Assembly: GCF_900182985.1 (NCBI RefSeq)
Contig: NZ_FXUY01000002.1
Location: 746,501-810,500 of the forward strand
Direction of reading: 5' to 3'
From: Pseudomonas helmanticensis
GTDB taxonomy: Bacteria; Pseudomonadota; Gammaproteobacteria; Pseudomonadales; Pseudomonadaceae
DNA: 64,000 bases
Numbering within the stretch: position 1 is the stretch's first letter; every line of letters starts with the position of its first letter. Below the pieces are notes generated by a model. The model was given only the letters and a program-made list of their open reading frames with translations, did no database searches and was not told where the DNA came from. Positions 1 through 8,825 of this stretch are shown here, in pieces. Both the position numbers and the translations under genes were made by a program.

Positions 1-29
1 TACACATCAGTGAAGCTGAACACTGAACC

Positions 30-127
30 TGTGGCGAGGGAGCTTGCTCGCGCTGAACGGCGCAGCAGTTCTCTGCTTTGAGCGAGGGGCGCTGCGCATC
101 CCAGCGGGAGCAAGCTCCCTCGCCACA
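30..127. repeat. REP-type inverted repeat pair (GTGGCGAGGGAGC family)
   Basis: The arms at 30-54 and 103-127 are near-perfect reverse complements separated by about 48 bases, the layout of a REP doublet. The same family recurs at 47402-47506. It lies outside any gene I can support. Confidence 0.85.
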
Positions 128-224
128 GAATTCATCGCTTGCTGATCTGCATCTGACCGGAGGCTCTCTTGTGCCGACGCGAACGTCTGCACCGGGCCTT
201 TGGTGGAGCAAATGACGGTTATCG

Positions 225-236
225 TTAGCTCGCTAA
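225..236. promoter_or_regulatory. SlyA/MarR-like dyad TTAGC-TC-GCTAA
   Basis: Two perfect 5-base arms flank a 2-base centre, the form of SlyA/MarR-family sites. A second dyad, TTAAC...GTTAA, follows directly at about 237-252. The gene to the left, outside the window, may be controlled here. From remembered gene order that gene could be rne, which is inference only. Confidence 0.4.
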
Positions 237-253
237 GTTAACCCAGCGTTAAC

Positions 254-283
254 AAAAAAGCCCTGCTGAGACAGGGCTTTTCA
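254..283. terminator. Bidirectional intrinsic terminator after murB
   Basis: A GC-rich stem (AAGCCCTG / CAGGGCTT) with a short loop is flanked by an A-run on the left and a T-run on the right. It can therefore stop transcription leaving murB on the minus strand. Confidence 0.85.
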
Positions 284-346
284 GTTGCAAGCTTTTAGCT
301 ACAAGCTGCAAGTAAAAGCAGTAGCTGGATCATGCTGCAGAGATTG

Positions 347-374
347 TAGCTTGAAGCTCGTAGCTTGAAGCTCG
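347..374. repeat. Tandem 14-bp direct repeat (x2)
   Basis: TAGCTTGAAGCTCG occurs twice head to tail, at 347-360 and 361-374, just past the murB stop codon. Degenerate copies lie at about 295-320. No function is visible. Confidence 0.8.
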
Positions 375-382
375 CCGCTGCT

Positions 383-1402
383 TCAATACCGATTGGGCTC
401 CATCTCCAGGTCGACATTGAAACGTTCGGCAATGTCTTTCTGGATACGCTGCGCCAGATCGAGCAATTGCAGGCCGGTTGCCGCGCCGTAATTGACCAGC
501 ACCAACGCCTGCAATTTATGCACGCCGGCGTCGGCTTCGCGGAAACCTTTCCAGCCAGCACGCTCGATCAGCCAGCCCGCCGCCAGTTTCATCTGCCCGT
601 CCGCTTGTGCATAGGCCACCACGTCCGGGTGCTGCTGTTTGATCTGCGCGACGATGGCCGGCGACACCAGCGGGTTCTTGAAGAAGCTGCCGGCATTGCC
701 GAGCACCGCCGGATCCGGCAATTTCTCGCTGCGGATGCTGCAAATGGCACGGCTGACGTCGGTCGGCGTCGGTTGTTCGATGCCCTGCTCGGTCAGGCGC
801 TGACGCACCGGGCCGTATTCCAGGTGCAGATGGGCGACTCGATCCAGTTTTAAACGCACGCGCAGAATCAACCAACGCCCCGGCTGCTGTTTGAACAGGC
901 TGTCGCGGTAGGCGAAGTTGCACTCTTCGAGACTGAAGTCGCGCAGCTCGCCGGTCTGGCGATCCAGTGCGGTCAGCCCGGCGAACACATCCTTGATCTC
1001 GACACCGTAGGCACCAATGTTCTGCATCGGCGCAGCGCCAACGGTGCCGGGAATCAGGCTGAGGTTTTCCAGTCCGGAAAATCCTAGCGCCAGCGTGTGC
1101 TGCACAAACGCATGCCACGGTTCGCCCGCTTCCGCCTCGATCACCACGCGGTTGCCGTCATCGCTGACAACGCGAATGCCACGGGTGGCCATGCGCAGCA
1201 CCAGCGCCGCAATGTCAGCGGTCAGCAGCAAATTACTGCCGCCGCCGATCACCAGCAACGGCACGTCGTGAGCAGTGGAATAAGCCAGTGCTTCACGGAC
1301 ATCGGCGTCGCTATGGGCTTCGGCGAACAGTTGCGCGCGAACATCCACGCCAAAACTGTTGAACGGCTTCAGGGAAACCTGCGGTTGCACCTGCAAACTC
1401 AT
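383..1402 (-). CDS. murB: UDP-N-acetylenolpyruvoylglucosamine reductase
   Basis: A cytoplasmic FAD enzyme that reduces UDP-GlcNAc-enolpyruvate to UDP-MurNAc with NADPH in peptidoglycan precursor synthesis. The 339-residue length fits type I MurB. Visible motifs are the FAD-binding VIGGGSNLLL (51-60), the GTVGAAPMQNIGAYG segment (119-133), the Tyr/Arg element YRDS (165-168), the catalytic-serine stretch GNAGSFFKNP (235-244) and a C-terminal Glu close to the end. It is the last gene of the exbB-to-murB operon and overlaps the phosphatase gene by 4 bp (ATGA). A terminator follows about 100 bp downstream. Confidence 0.97.
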   Translation of the reverse strand: MSLQVQPQVSLKPFNSFGVDVRAQLFAEAHSDADVREALAYSTAHDVPLLVIGGGSNLLLTADIAALVLRMATRGIRVVSDDGNRVVIEAEAGEPWHAFVQHTLALGFSGLENLSLIPGTVGAAPMQNIGAYGVEIKDVFAGLTALDRQTGELRDFSLEECNFAYRDSLFKQQPGRWLILRVRLKLDRVAHLHLEYGPVRQRLTEQGIEQPTPTDVSRAICSIRSEKLPDPAVLGNAGSFFKNPLVSPAIVAQIKQQHPDVVAYAQADGQMKLAAGWLIERAGWKGFREADAGVHKLQALVLVNYGAATGLQLLDLAQRIQKDIAERFNVDLEMEPNRY

Positions 1403-1863
1403 AACCGGCCCTTCACTTCGATCAACAATTGGTCACACGCAGCTTCAATCAGATCGAGCACCTGCTCGAAACCTTGATCGCCGTCGTAATACGGGTCCGG
1501 CACTTCATCGACCAGCCCTGCATAGCGACGCAAGAACAAATCCAGTTCGGCCTTGCCGGTGGAAGGCTGCAAAGCCTTGAGGTTGCGCAGGTTGCTGTTG
1601 TCCATCGCCAGAATCAGATCGCAACTGGCGAAATCGGCGCGAGTGACCTGCTGCGCGCGTTGCGCCGACAGGTCATAGCCGCGCACCTTGGCGGCGGCCT
1701 GGCTGCGTTTGTCCGGCGGATTGCCGACGTGCCAGTCACCGGTGCCGGCGGAAGCCACTTCGACCTGATCCGCCAGCCCCGCAGCGCGCAGCTTGTGGCG
1801 CAACACACCTTCGGCCGTGGGCGAACGGCAAATATTGCCCAGGCACACAAACAGAACGCGCAT
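1399..1863 (-). CDS. Low-molecular-weight protein-tyrosine phosphatase
   Basis: A cytoplasmic 154-residue phosphatase of the LMW-PTP family. The P-loop C7-x5-R13-S14 sits at the N-terminus, and the general-acid loop is D123-P-Y-Y126. Family members dephosphorylate tyrosine kinases of polysaccharide export or other phosphotyrosine proteins, but the substrate here is unknown because no kinase gene is adjacent. It sits between kdsB (1-bp stop/start overlap) and murB (4-bp overlap), so it is co-transcribed with envelope precursor genes. Confidence 0.93.
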   Translation of the reverse strand: MRVLFVCLGNICRSPTAEGVLRHKLRAAGLADQVEVASAGTGDWHVGNPPDKRSQAAAKVRGYDLSAQRAQQVTRADFASCDLILAMDNSNLRNLKALQPSTGKAELDLFLRRYAGLVDEVPDPYYDGDQGFEQVLDLIEAACDQLLIEVKGRL

Positions 1864-2627
1864 CAGGCCTCCAGCAGGCGACGAACGCGCTCGAGGTCTT
1901 CAAGCGTGTCGACACCGGTCGGCGGCGCGATCAACGCATCAGCGACATGAATACGCACGCCGTGCCACAGGGCACGCAGTTGCTCGAGCGATTCGGTGTT
2001 TTCCAGCCAGCACGGGCCCCAGCTCACGAAGTCCTGGAGGAAACCGGCGCGGTAGGCATAAATGCCGATGTGACGACGGTATGGCACGCCTTGCGGCAAT
2101 TGCTCGCGGCTCTTGGCGAACGCATCGCGCGCCCACGGCAAGGTCGCACGGCTGAAGGTCAGCGCCAGACCGTTGAGGTCGCTGACGACTTTGACCACGT
2201 TCGGGTTGAACAGGGTGTCGACGTCTTCGATCGGCTCGGCCAGCGTGGCCATGCGCGCTTCAGTGTGGGCGGCGAGGTTGGCGGCGACCTGATCGATCAC
2301 GCTTGGCGGAATCAGCGGCTCGTCGCCCTGCACGTTGACCACGATCGCGTCGGGCTCAAGGCCCAGTTTCGCCGCGACTTCAGCCAGACGATCGGTGCCG
2401 GAGTTGTGATCTTCACGGGTCAGCACCACTTCGGCGCCAAAGCCTTTGCAGGCCTCGACGATGCGCGCATCGTCAGTCGCAACCACCACACGGGTGGCGC
2501 TGCTTTTGCTCGCCTGTTCCCAGACATGCTGGATCATCGGCTTGCCGGCGATGTCCAGCAACGGCTTGCCCGGCAGGCGGGTCGAGGCGTAACGCGACGG
2601 GATGACAACGGTGAAGGCGGTGGTCAT
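1863..2627 (-). CDS. kdsB: CMP-KDO synthetase (3-deoxy-manno-octulosonate cytidylyltransferase)
   Basis: Activates KDO with CTP to give CMP-KDO for the inner core of lipopolysaccharide. The 254-residue protein is full length. The N-terminal nucleotide-binding signature SRYxSxRLPGKPL is at about residues 11-23, and the NVQGDEPLI segment is present in the middle. It lies in the operon with lpxK, which phosphorylates lipid A, so KDO activation and lipid A phosphorylation are linked in transcription. It overlaps the Trm112-like gene by 4 bp and the phosphatase gene by 1 bp. Confidence 0.97.
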   Translation of the reverse strand: MTTAFTVVIPSRYASTRLPGKPLLDIAGKPMIQHVWEQASKSSATRVVVATDDARIVEACKGFGAEVVLTREDHNSGTDRLAEVAAKLGLEPDAIVVNVQGDEPLIPPSVIDQVAANLAAHTEARMATLAEPIEDVDTLFNPNVVKVVSDLNGLALTFSRATLPWARDAFAKSREQLPQGVPYRRHIGIYAYRAGFLQDFVSWGPCWLENTESLEQLRALWHGVRIHVADALIAPPTGVDTLEDLERVRRLLEA

Positions 2628-2809
2628 TTATCCAGACGCTCGTCGGTGGTCAGGGTGCGCGCTTCGCTTTCGAGCATCACCGGGATGCCGTCGCGGATCG
2701 GGTACGCCAGGCCGGCGCCCTTGCTGATCAGTTCGGTCTTGTCGGCGCTGAGCTTGAGCGGGCCTTTGCAGATCGGGCACGCGAGGATGTCGAGCAATTT
2801 GGTGTCCAT
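2624..2809 (-). CDS. Trm112-family small zinc-ribbon-like protein (UPF0434)
   Basis: A 61-residue protein with a CPIC pair near its N-terminus and a [10 protein letters not shown] segment typical of the Trm112/YcaR family. Eukaryotic Trm112 activates methyltransferases, but the role of the bacterial form is not settled. I chose the second ATG as start because AGGGA lies 6 bases upstream of it; the ATG two codons earlier would overlap that ribosome site. It is embedded between lpxK and kdsB in the envelope operon, as in other gamma-proteobacteria. Confidence 0.85.
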   Translation of the reverse strand: MDTKLLDILACPICKGPLKLSADKTELISKGAGLAYPIRDGIPVMLESEARTLTTDERLDK

Positions 2810-2831
2810 GAACATTCCCTGGATAAAAGAG

Positions 2832-3842
2832 TTAAGGCAAAAGCCGATCCGGCAGCAGGCGCATCAACTGTGTGTCGAACCAGGCCACGAAGGCCGGCGA
2901 CGGCACGGCATCGACCGCCAGATACCACCAGTCGGCAGCAGCGAAGGCACGGCACTTCACCGCGTCCTTTTCGGTCATCACCAACGGCAACGACGGTGTG
3001 AAATTCAAGGCCTGCACGCTGTATTCGGCGTGGTCGGCAAACGCATGCGGGACTGTTCGCCAGTCTAGCGCTTCGAGGGTATTGAAGAAACGTTGCGGAT
3101 TACCGATCCCGGCGACCGCGTGTACGGCCTGACCCGTCGGAAAATGCTCGAGCGGCTTGCGCTCGCCACTGCGCAAATTGACCAGCGCGGTGGGTTGCAG
3201 GCGGAAAGCGAAGCCGTCGTCGCGGTCTTCAGTGGCACCGTTGAACAGTACGCCGTCGACGCTTTGCAGACGTTCGATCGGCTCACGCAACGGCCCGGCC
3301 GGCAGGCAGCGTTTGTTGCCGAGGCCACGGGCGGCGTCGATCAGCACCAGCTCCAGATCCCGCGCCAGACGATAATGCTGCATACCGTCATCGGAGAGGA
3401 TCAGATCCAGCGGTTCGCTGGCGAGCAAGGCTTTGACGGCGGCGCTGCGATCGGGGTCGATCATCAACGGCACGCCGGTGCGCTGGACGATCAGCAGCGG
3501 CTCGTCACCGGCGATGTCAGCGGTTTGCTCGGCCTCAACGCGCCACGGCAATTGCGGTGGCTTGGCGCCGTAACCACGACTGACCACGCCGACACGCAAA
3601 CCGCTGCGCCGGCAGTGTTCGATCAGCCAGAGAATCATCGGTGTCTTGCCGGTGCCGCCAACAGTGATGTTGCCGACCACAATCAAAGGCACCGGTGGCT
3701 GATAGATCTCACCCTCACCGTCGAGAAAACGCTGACGTTTGTTGACCACCACGCGGCGATACAACAATTCCAGCGGCCGCAGCAGCGCCAGGGCCGGGTG
3801 CCCCTGATACCACGCGGCGAGCAAACGATCGGCCAGGCTCAT
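2832..3842 (-). CDS. lpxK: Tetraacyldisaccharide 4'-kinase
   Basis: Phosphorylates the 4' position of the lipid A disaccharide at the inner membrane. The 336-residue length is normal. The Walker A motif [11 protein letters not shown] lies at about 57-67, preceded by a hydrophobic membrane-associated N-terminal region, and the DDGMQHY segment is in the middle. The gene starts on the last base of the exbD stop codon (1-bp overlap) and is followed 22 bp later by the Trm112-like gene. Confidence 0.97.
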   Translation of the reverse strand: MSLADRLLAAWYQGHPALALLRPLELLYRRVVVNKRQRFLDGEGEIYQPPVPLIVVGNITVGGTGKTPMILWLIEHCRRSGLRVGVVSRGYGAKPPQLPWRVEAEQTADIAGDEPLLIVQRTGVPLMIDPDRSAAVKALLASEPLDLILSDDGMQHYRLARDLELVLIDAARGLGNKRCLPAGPLREPIERLQSVDGVLFNGATEDRDDGFAFRLQPTALVNLRSGERKPLEHFPTGQAVHAVAGIGNPQRFFNTLEALDWRTVPHAFADHAEYSVQALNFTPSLPLVMTEKDAVKCRAFAAADWWYLAVDAVPSPAFVAWFDTQLMRLLPDRLLP

Positions 3843-4270
3843 CAGGATTTCGGCGCAGCCTCAACCGTGGTCATGCGCAGATGGCTGAAACCGAGCTTGC
3901 CGGCCGCGTCCATGGCGGTGATCACTGATTGATGCTGAGTCTTGCCATCGGCACTGATCGACAACGGCATGTTGGTGTCACCGTTGGATTCTTTCTGCAT
4001 CGCGTCCATCAGGGTCGCCAGATCGTTTTTCGGCAGAACCTTGTTGTTCACCGAAAACACGCCTTCAGCGCTGATGGCCACGTCGATCTGCTTGAGTTGC
4101 TGATCTTCGGCCGGCGAGCCGCTGACCGCTTCCGGCAGATCAACGCGCAGCTGGGTTTCGCGGGTAAAAGTCGTGGTCACGACGAAAAACAGCAACAGGA
4201 TAAACACCACGTCGATCAGCGACGCGAGGTTGATGTCTATCGTTTCCCGAGGTTTGCGACGGAATTTCAC
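3842..4270 (-). CDS. exbD: ExbD/TolR-family proton-channel subunit
   Basis: A 142-residue inner-membrane protein with a short cytoplasmic N-terminus, one membrane segment (about 15-37) carrying the essential Asp in the [12 protein letters not shown] stretch, and a periplasmic domain. It works with the ExbB-like partner encoded just upstream (4-bp overlap) to use the proton gradient for TonB- or Tol-type energy transfer. In many bacteria this exbBD pair lies beside lpxK. Whether it energises TonB or another system cannot be told from sequence, and no tonB gene is adjacent. Confidence 0.9.
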   Translation of the reverse strand: MKFRRKPRETIDINLASLIDVVFILLLFFVVTTTFTRETQLRVDLPEAVSGSPAEDQQLKQIDVAISAEGVFSVNNKVLPKNDLATLMDAMQKESNGDTNMPLSISADGKTQHQSVITAMDAAGKLGFSHLRMTTVEAAPKS

Positions 4271-4902
4271 GCGCGCCCCTCGGTCAGGTCGACGTCACGG
4301 TCGCCCTGCACCACTTCAACCAGTTTGATCGCTTCCTGTTCCATGCCCACCACCAGTTCGTCGATGCGGCGTTGCAGGAACCGGTGGAAGAACACTGCTG
4401 GAATACCGACCATCAGGCCTGCAGCGGTGGTAATCAGTGCCTTGGAGATACCACCGGCCAAAACCGAAGCGTTGGTGGTCATGCCGGAACCGGTGAAGGC
4501 GCTGAAAATATCGATCATGCCCAGCACGGTGCCGAGCAGTCCGAGCAACGGCGACATGGCGGCGATGGTGCCCAGCGCGCTGACGTAGCGCTCGAGTTCA
4601 TGAATCACCCGCGCGGCGGCCTCTTCAATGCACTCTTTCATGATCTCGCGACCATGCTTGGAGTTGGCCAGACCGGCGGCGAGGATTTCCCCCAGCGGCG
4701 AGTTGGCGCGCAATTCCTTGAGTTTTTCTTTATTGAGCTGTTTGTCCTTGATCCAGACCCAGACCTGACCCAACAGGTGCTCGGGGGTGACGCGACTGGC
4801 GCGCAGGGTCCACAGGCGTTCGGCGACAATCGCCATCGCCGCGATGGAACTCAGAATGATCGGCAACATCATCCAGCCGCCGGATTTGACCAATTCCCAC
4901 AC
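4267..4902 (-). CDS. exbB: ExbB/TolQ/MotA-family proton-channel subunit
   Basis: The inner-membrane partner of ExbD. I place the start at a GTG (4902-4900, protein VWELVKSGGWMM..., 211 residues) because GAGGGG lies 9 bases upstream and the family begins at this point; an upstream ATG at 5061 would add an unlikely 53-residue basic leader. It has three membrane segments: one near the N-terminus and two in the C-terminal half around GTVLGMIDIF and the ALITTAAGLMVGIPAV stretch. It is the first gene of the envelope operon that ends with murB. Confidence 0.9.
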   Translation of the reverse strand: MWELVKSGGWMMLPIILSSIAAMAIVAERLWTLRASRVTPEHLLGQVWVWIKDKQLNKEKLKELRANSPLGEILAAGLANSKHGREIMKECIEEAAARVIHELERYVSALGTIAAMSPLLGLLGTVLGMIDIFSAFTGSGMTTNASVLAGGISKALITTAAGLMVGIPAVFFHRFLQRRIDELVVGMEQEAIKLVEVVQGDRDVDLTEGRA

Positions 4903-5003
4903 AGTGACAGTCCCCTCGAAAAAGTGCGCCACTTTACCATACCGGTCAGCGATTAAGACCCGCCGCCCCGACGACCGTGACGGGGTATTCGCCGGCGCCC
5001 CGA

Positions 5004-7238
5004 TCAACGGGCGACTGCGGGCGGATCGCGCCAGAAACGCCGCTGTTGACGCATCGTCCACGGAGGTTTGAAGCGGCCCAATTGCAGATGAATGGCGCCT
5101 TGTTCAGCGCTGTCATAAATGCGCAGACCCTGTTTGCGATAACGCGCGAGCACGGTCGGGTGCGGATGGCCGAAGGAGTTGCCGTGGCCCCGGGAAATCA
5201 GCACCGACTCGGGCTGCAACGTTTTCAGCAGGGCCATGGATGAAGAGCTGCGGCTGCCATGATGCGGCGATTGCAACCATTGCGTCGGCACCGCCAGCGG
5301 GCTGTCGAGCAGGCTACGTTCCGCGTGGGTATCGATGTCGCCGGTCAGCAGGATGCGCTCGCCATTGGCTTCGATCTGCAATACGCATGAACGCTGATTG
5401 CTGTCCTCGGCATCCGACCATTGCCAGAGCTGAAAATGGACGCCGTCCCATTGCCATTGCCGACCGGTTTCACACTCTTCGGCACGCAATGCGGCGGGCA
5501 ATCCCGGCGGATCGCCGCTGACCACCCGACGCAGGTTGATCCCGCGCATCAGCGCCAGCGCGCCGCCGGCATGATCGGCGTCCGCGTGGCTGAGCAACAT
5601 CAGATCAATTTTTGCCACGCCCAGCTTGTGCAAGGCTGGCAATACCACGCGCTCGCCGAGGTCGAACTCGCCAAAGCGTGGGCCTGCGTCGTAGAGCACG
5701 GTGTGATGACGGGTACGGATCAGGATCGCCAGGCCCTGGCCGACATCGAGTTGCCAGATGTCGGCCATTCCTTCGGCGAGCCGTTCGCGCGGCGGCACCA
5801 GCAGGATCAGCAGCAACGGCCAGCCCAATACACGCATCGGCACACCGCGCGGCAACAGCAACAGCAAGGCGCCGAGACTGCCCAGCGCCCAGACCCACAC
5901 CGGCAATGACGGGCCAATCCAAGCGGGCCATTGCCCGGCGATCACAGCCAGGCCGCGAAACAGCCAATCGACTAAGCCACCGGCCAGCCACAACAAACCT
6001 TCACCGATATAAGGCACCGGCAACAACAGCGTCCCGAGCAATGCCGGCGGCAGTACCACGAGACTGACCCAAGGCACCGCGAATAGATTGGCCAGCGGTC
6101 CGCTCACGCTGATCGGCAAATTCAGCGCCAACAGCACCGGGCACAGGCCGATCGCAATCAACCATTGCGCCCGCGTCCAGGTCTGCCACCAGCGCCACGG
6201 GCCCAGCCGCGCGCCAAACGTGAAAATCAGCACCGCCACCGCCGCGAAGGACAACCAGAAGCCGGGACGCAGACTCGCCAGCGGATCGAACAGCAGCACC
6301 GCGTTGAATGCGAGCAACAATGGCCACCACGCACCGAGATGGCGAAAACGCAGACGCCACAGCAGCACCAGCGCGACCATCACGCAGGCGCGCTGCACCG
6401 GCACGTCGAACCCGGCAAGCAATCCATAACCGAGCGCTGCCGCCAATGCCAGGCCACAGGCCCACGGCAGCCAAGGCCAACGCAATGGCCATATTCCAAG
6501 GCGCGCCAGCCCGGCAATCAATCCGTACATCAGCGCCGCCAGCAAACCGATGTGCTGGCCGGAAATAACCAGTAAATGCACGGTGCCGGTGTCCTGCAGA
6601 ACTTGCCAGTCTTCGCGACTGAGGCCCGAACCGTCCCCCAGCACCAGCGCGGCCAGTGCGCCGCCGCGCCCTTGCGCATCCACCTCAAGCAAGCGCTGCC
6701 GGATGCTGTCCCGCCAGGCACCGCGAGCCGGCGCCAGACGCTGGCCATCCTTGATCGTCCCGGTCGCACCGATGCGTTGCGCCAACAGCCACGCTTCATA
6801 ATCGAAGGCGTCCGGATTGAGCAAACCGACGGGACGTTTCAGCTTCACCGCCAGTCGCCAACGCTCGCCGCTGTTGACCGTAGGCCCGGCGTACCACGCC
6901 AGACGCATTAATGTCGGCAGCTTGTCGTGACGCGAGCGTGCATCAGCCAACTCGAAGCGCACCACGCCATCGCCGCTCTGCGGCAGCCCGACCACTCGTC
7001 CTTCCAGCCAACGGGTCTCGCCATCCAGTGCGACGGGTAACCGATCGCCCAGCGCCCACTGCGCGCTGACGCACGTCCACGTCAAGCCAAACAACAGAAA
7101 GACCAATGGATAGCTGCGAAACGGCAGCACCAGCAAACCTGCGACCGGTAACGCCAGCATCAACCAGACCGGCGGTAAGGCCGGCATAAAAACCGGGGCC
7201 AGCAAACCGACTGCCAGCGCCATCATCCCTGTGCGCAT
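5004..7238 (-). CDS. comEC: ComEC/Rec2-family DNA internalisation protein
   Basis: A large polytopic inner-membrane protein (about 744 residues) that in competent bacteria forms the channel for single-stranded DNA entry. It has an N-terminal DUF4131-type part, a central competence domain with many membrane helices, and a C-terminal metallo-beta-lactamase-like domain with DVGQG and the metal motif SHADADHAGG. I chose the ATG at 7238, which has AAGGA 7 bases upstream; an ATG at 7271 lacks a ribosome site. The gene is intact even though these pseudomonads are not usually regarded as naturally competent. Confidence 0.9.
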   Translation of the reverse strand: MRTGMMALAVGLLAPVFMPALPPVWLMLALPVAGLLVLPFRSYPLVFLLFGLTWTCVSAQWALGDRLPVALDGETRWLEGRVVGLPQSGDGVVRFELADARSRHDKLPTLMRLAWYAGPTVNSGERWRLAVKLKRPVGLLNPDAFDYEAWLLAQRIGATGTIKDGQRLAPARGAWRDSIRQRLLEVDAQGRGGALAALVLGDGSGLSREDWQVLQDTGTVHLLVISGQHIGLLAALMYGLIAGLARLGIWPLRWPWLPWACGLALAAALGYGLLAGFDVPVQRACVMVALVLLWRLRFRHLGAWWPLLLAFNAVLLFDPLASLRPGFWLSFAAVAVLIFTFGARLGPWRWWQTWTRAQWLIAIGLCPVLLALNLPISVSGPLANLFAVPWVSLVVLPPALLGTLLLPVPYIGEGLLWLAGGLVDWLFRGLAVIAGQWPAWIGPSLPVWVWALGSLGALLLLLPRGVPMRVLGWPLLLILLVPPRERLAEGMADIWQLDVGQGLAILIRTRHHTVLYDAGPRFGEFDLGERVVLPALHKLGVAKIDLMLLSHADADHAGGALALMRGINLRRVVSGDPPGLPAALRAEECETGRQWQWDGVHFQLWQWSDAEDSNQRSCVLQIEANGERILLTGDIDTHAERSLLDSPLAVPTQWLQSPHHGSRSSSSMALLKTLQPESVLISRGHGNSFGHPHPTVLARYRKQGLRIYDSAEQGAIHLQLGRFKPPWTMRQQRRFWRDPPAVAR

Positions 7239-7374
7239 AAGCCCGTCCTTGAGAGTCCCGCACTTAGGCATAGCGGGTGTTCGACAGGAGCGTCGTCAAC
7301 AATTGTCACAAAGTCTGAATGGGCCGCTCGTAGAATCCAGACATACTTGCCGCCTTAACCGACCGAGAAGCCTT

Positions 7375-7893
7375 ATGCCCCGGCGCTTATTCAAACGTTA
7401 CATGCCCGATCCGACGAGCATCAGGGAACACAAATCCTTACGCTTTCTCGGCAAGTTGCTGCATGACCCGAACCTCTGGCACCTCAATCGTCACTCGGTC
7501 GCCCGGGCGATGGCGGTTGGCCTGTTTGCCGCGTTCCTGCCGATTCCCGCGCAGATGCTGGTGGCTGCAGCGCTGGCCATCACGGTGCGGGGGAACATGC
7601 CGATTGCCGTTAGCCTGGTCTGGCTGACCAACCCGATCACCATGCCGGCGGTATTCTTTTGCACCTATCAGGCCGGGGCGTGGTTGATGGATGTGCCCGC
7701 GCGGCATCTGCCCGATGAGCTGACCTGGGAATGGATCAGCAGTCAGCTGTCGACGCTGTGGCAGCCGTTTTTGCTCGGTTCGGTGGTGTGCGGCCTGGTA
7801 CTCGGTGCGCTGGCCTATTTCGTGGTGATGATGTATTGGCGCTGGTGGGTGGCGCGGCAGTGGGCGCGGCGCAAGAAAAACCGAAAGCCCTGA
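7375..7893 (+). CDS. DUF2062 membrane protein
   Basis: A 172-residue protein with several hydrophobic segments and the DUF2062 pattern (N-terminal Arg-rich stretch, SVARAMAVGLFAAFLPIP, then LVWLTNPITMPAVFF). Its function is unknown. It is divergent from comEC. The start ATG (MPRRLFKRY) is preceded by a weak GAGAAG. A strong terminator follows the stop codon, so it appears to be a single-gene unit. Confidence 0.85.
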   Translation: MPRRLFKRYMPDPTSIREHKSLRFLGKLLHDPNLWHLNRHSVARAMAVGLFAAFLPIPAQMLVAAALAITVRGNMPIAVSLVWLTNPITMPAVFFCTYQAGAWLMDVPARHLPDELTWEWISSQLSTLWQPFLLGSVVCGLVLGALAYFVVMMYWRWWVARQWARRKKNRKP

Positions 7894-7896
7894 ACG

Positions 7897-7932
7897 CAAA
7901 ACGGCCTCCGCAATGGGAGGCCGTTTTGTTTT
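7897..7932 (+). terminator. Intrinsic terminator after DUF2062 gene
   Basis: An AAACGGCCTCC / GGAGGCCGTTT stem with a 5-base loop is followed by a T-rich tract. It starts 4 bases past the stop codon. Confidence 0.92.
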
Positions 7933-7950
7933 GTGCTGTCGGACACGATC

Positions 7951-8030
7951 TGTAGGAGCTGCGGCACGCGGCGATCTTTTGATCTTTTAAAAACAACATC
8001 AAATGATCGCAGCGTGCCGCAGCTCCTACA
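7951..8030. repeat. REP-type inverted repeat pair (TGTAGGAGCTGCGGCACGC family)
   Basis: The sequence at 7951-7976 is mirrored as its reverse complement at about 8006-8030, between two convergent genes. The same family is seen at 54954-55020. Confidence 0.88.
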
Positions 8031-8045
8031 GGGATTGTGTGTGGA

Positions 8046-8825
8046 TCAGGTACGCATCCCGCGCCCACTCACCAGCAGCCGTGCACAACCGAGATACAGC
8101 ACCACCGTCGCCACCAGCATGAAGGTGATCGCAATGCCGATCTTGATATCCGACACGCCGAGAATGCCGTAGCGGAAAGCGTTGACCATGTGCAACACCG
8201 GGTTGGCCAGCGACACGGTCTGCCAGAACGGTGGCAGCAAGGTGATCGAGTAGAACACGCCACCCAGGTACGTCAGCGGGGTCAACACGAACGTCGGGAT
8301 GATCGAGATATCATCGAAATTGCGCGCAAACACCGCGTTGATGAAGCCCAGCAACGAGAAAATCGTCGCCGTCAGCACCACCACCAGAATGGTCACACCG
8401 AGGTGATGCACCTGCAAATCGGTGAAGAACATCGACAGAATCGTCACGATCACGCCGACCATCAAACCGCGCAGCACGCCGCCACAGGTGTAGCCGATCA
8501 GGATCGTGTGCGGCGACACCGGCGAGACCATCAACTCTTCGATAGAACGCTGGAACTTGCTACCGAAGAAACTCGAGACCACGTTGCCATAGGAGTTGGT
8601 GATCACCGACATCATGATCAGGCCCGGCACGATGTACTGCATGTAGGTGAAGCCACCCATGTCGCCAATCTGCCGACCGATCAGGTTACCGAAAATCACG
8701 AAGTACAGCACCATGGTGATCGCTGGCGGCAGCAAGGTCTGCGGCCAGATCCGCGTGAAGCGTTTGACCTCGCGGTAAACAATGGTCTGCAGGGCGACGA
8801 GGTTGGGACGGAATTCGGAACTCAT
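8046..8825 (-). CDS. ABC-2 type transporter permease (YadH-like)
   Basis: A 259-residue inner-membrane permease with six predicted hydrophobic segments and the ABC-2 signature region (LTYLGGVFYS...LPPFWQ). It resembles E. coli YadH throughout. It pairs with the ATPase gene upstream (4-bp ATGA overlap) to form an exporter whose substrate is not known. It is followed by the REP pair at 7951-8030. Confidence 0.9.
   Translation of the reverse strand: MSSEFRPNLVALQTIVYREVKRFTRIWPQTLLPPAITMVLYFVIFGNLIGRQIGDMGGFTYMQYIVPGLIMMSVITNSYGNVVSSFFGSKFQRSIEELMVSPVSPHTILIGYTCGGVLRGLMVGVIVTILSMFFTDLQVHHLGVTILVVVLTATIFSLLGFINAVFARNFDDISIIPTFVLTPLTYLGGVFYSITLLPPFWQTVSLANPVLHMVNAFRYGILGVSDIKIGIAITFMLVATVVLYLGCARLLVSGRGMRT

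Noticed and set aside
1947..3068. Open frame of 373 codons opposite kdsB, the Trm112-like gene and lpxK
   Set aside because: Antisense shadow crossing three well-supported genes.
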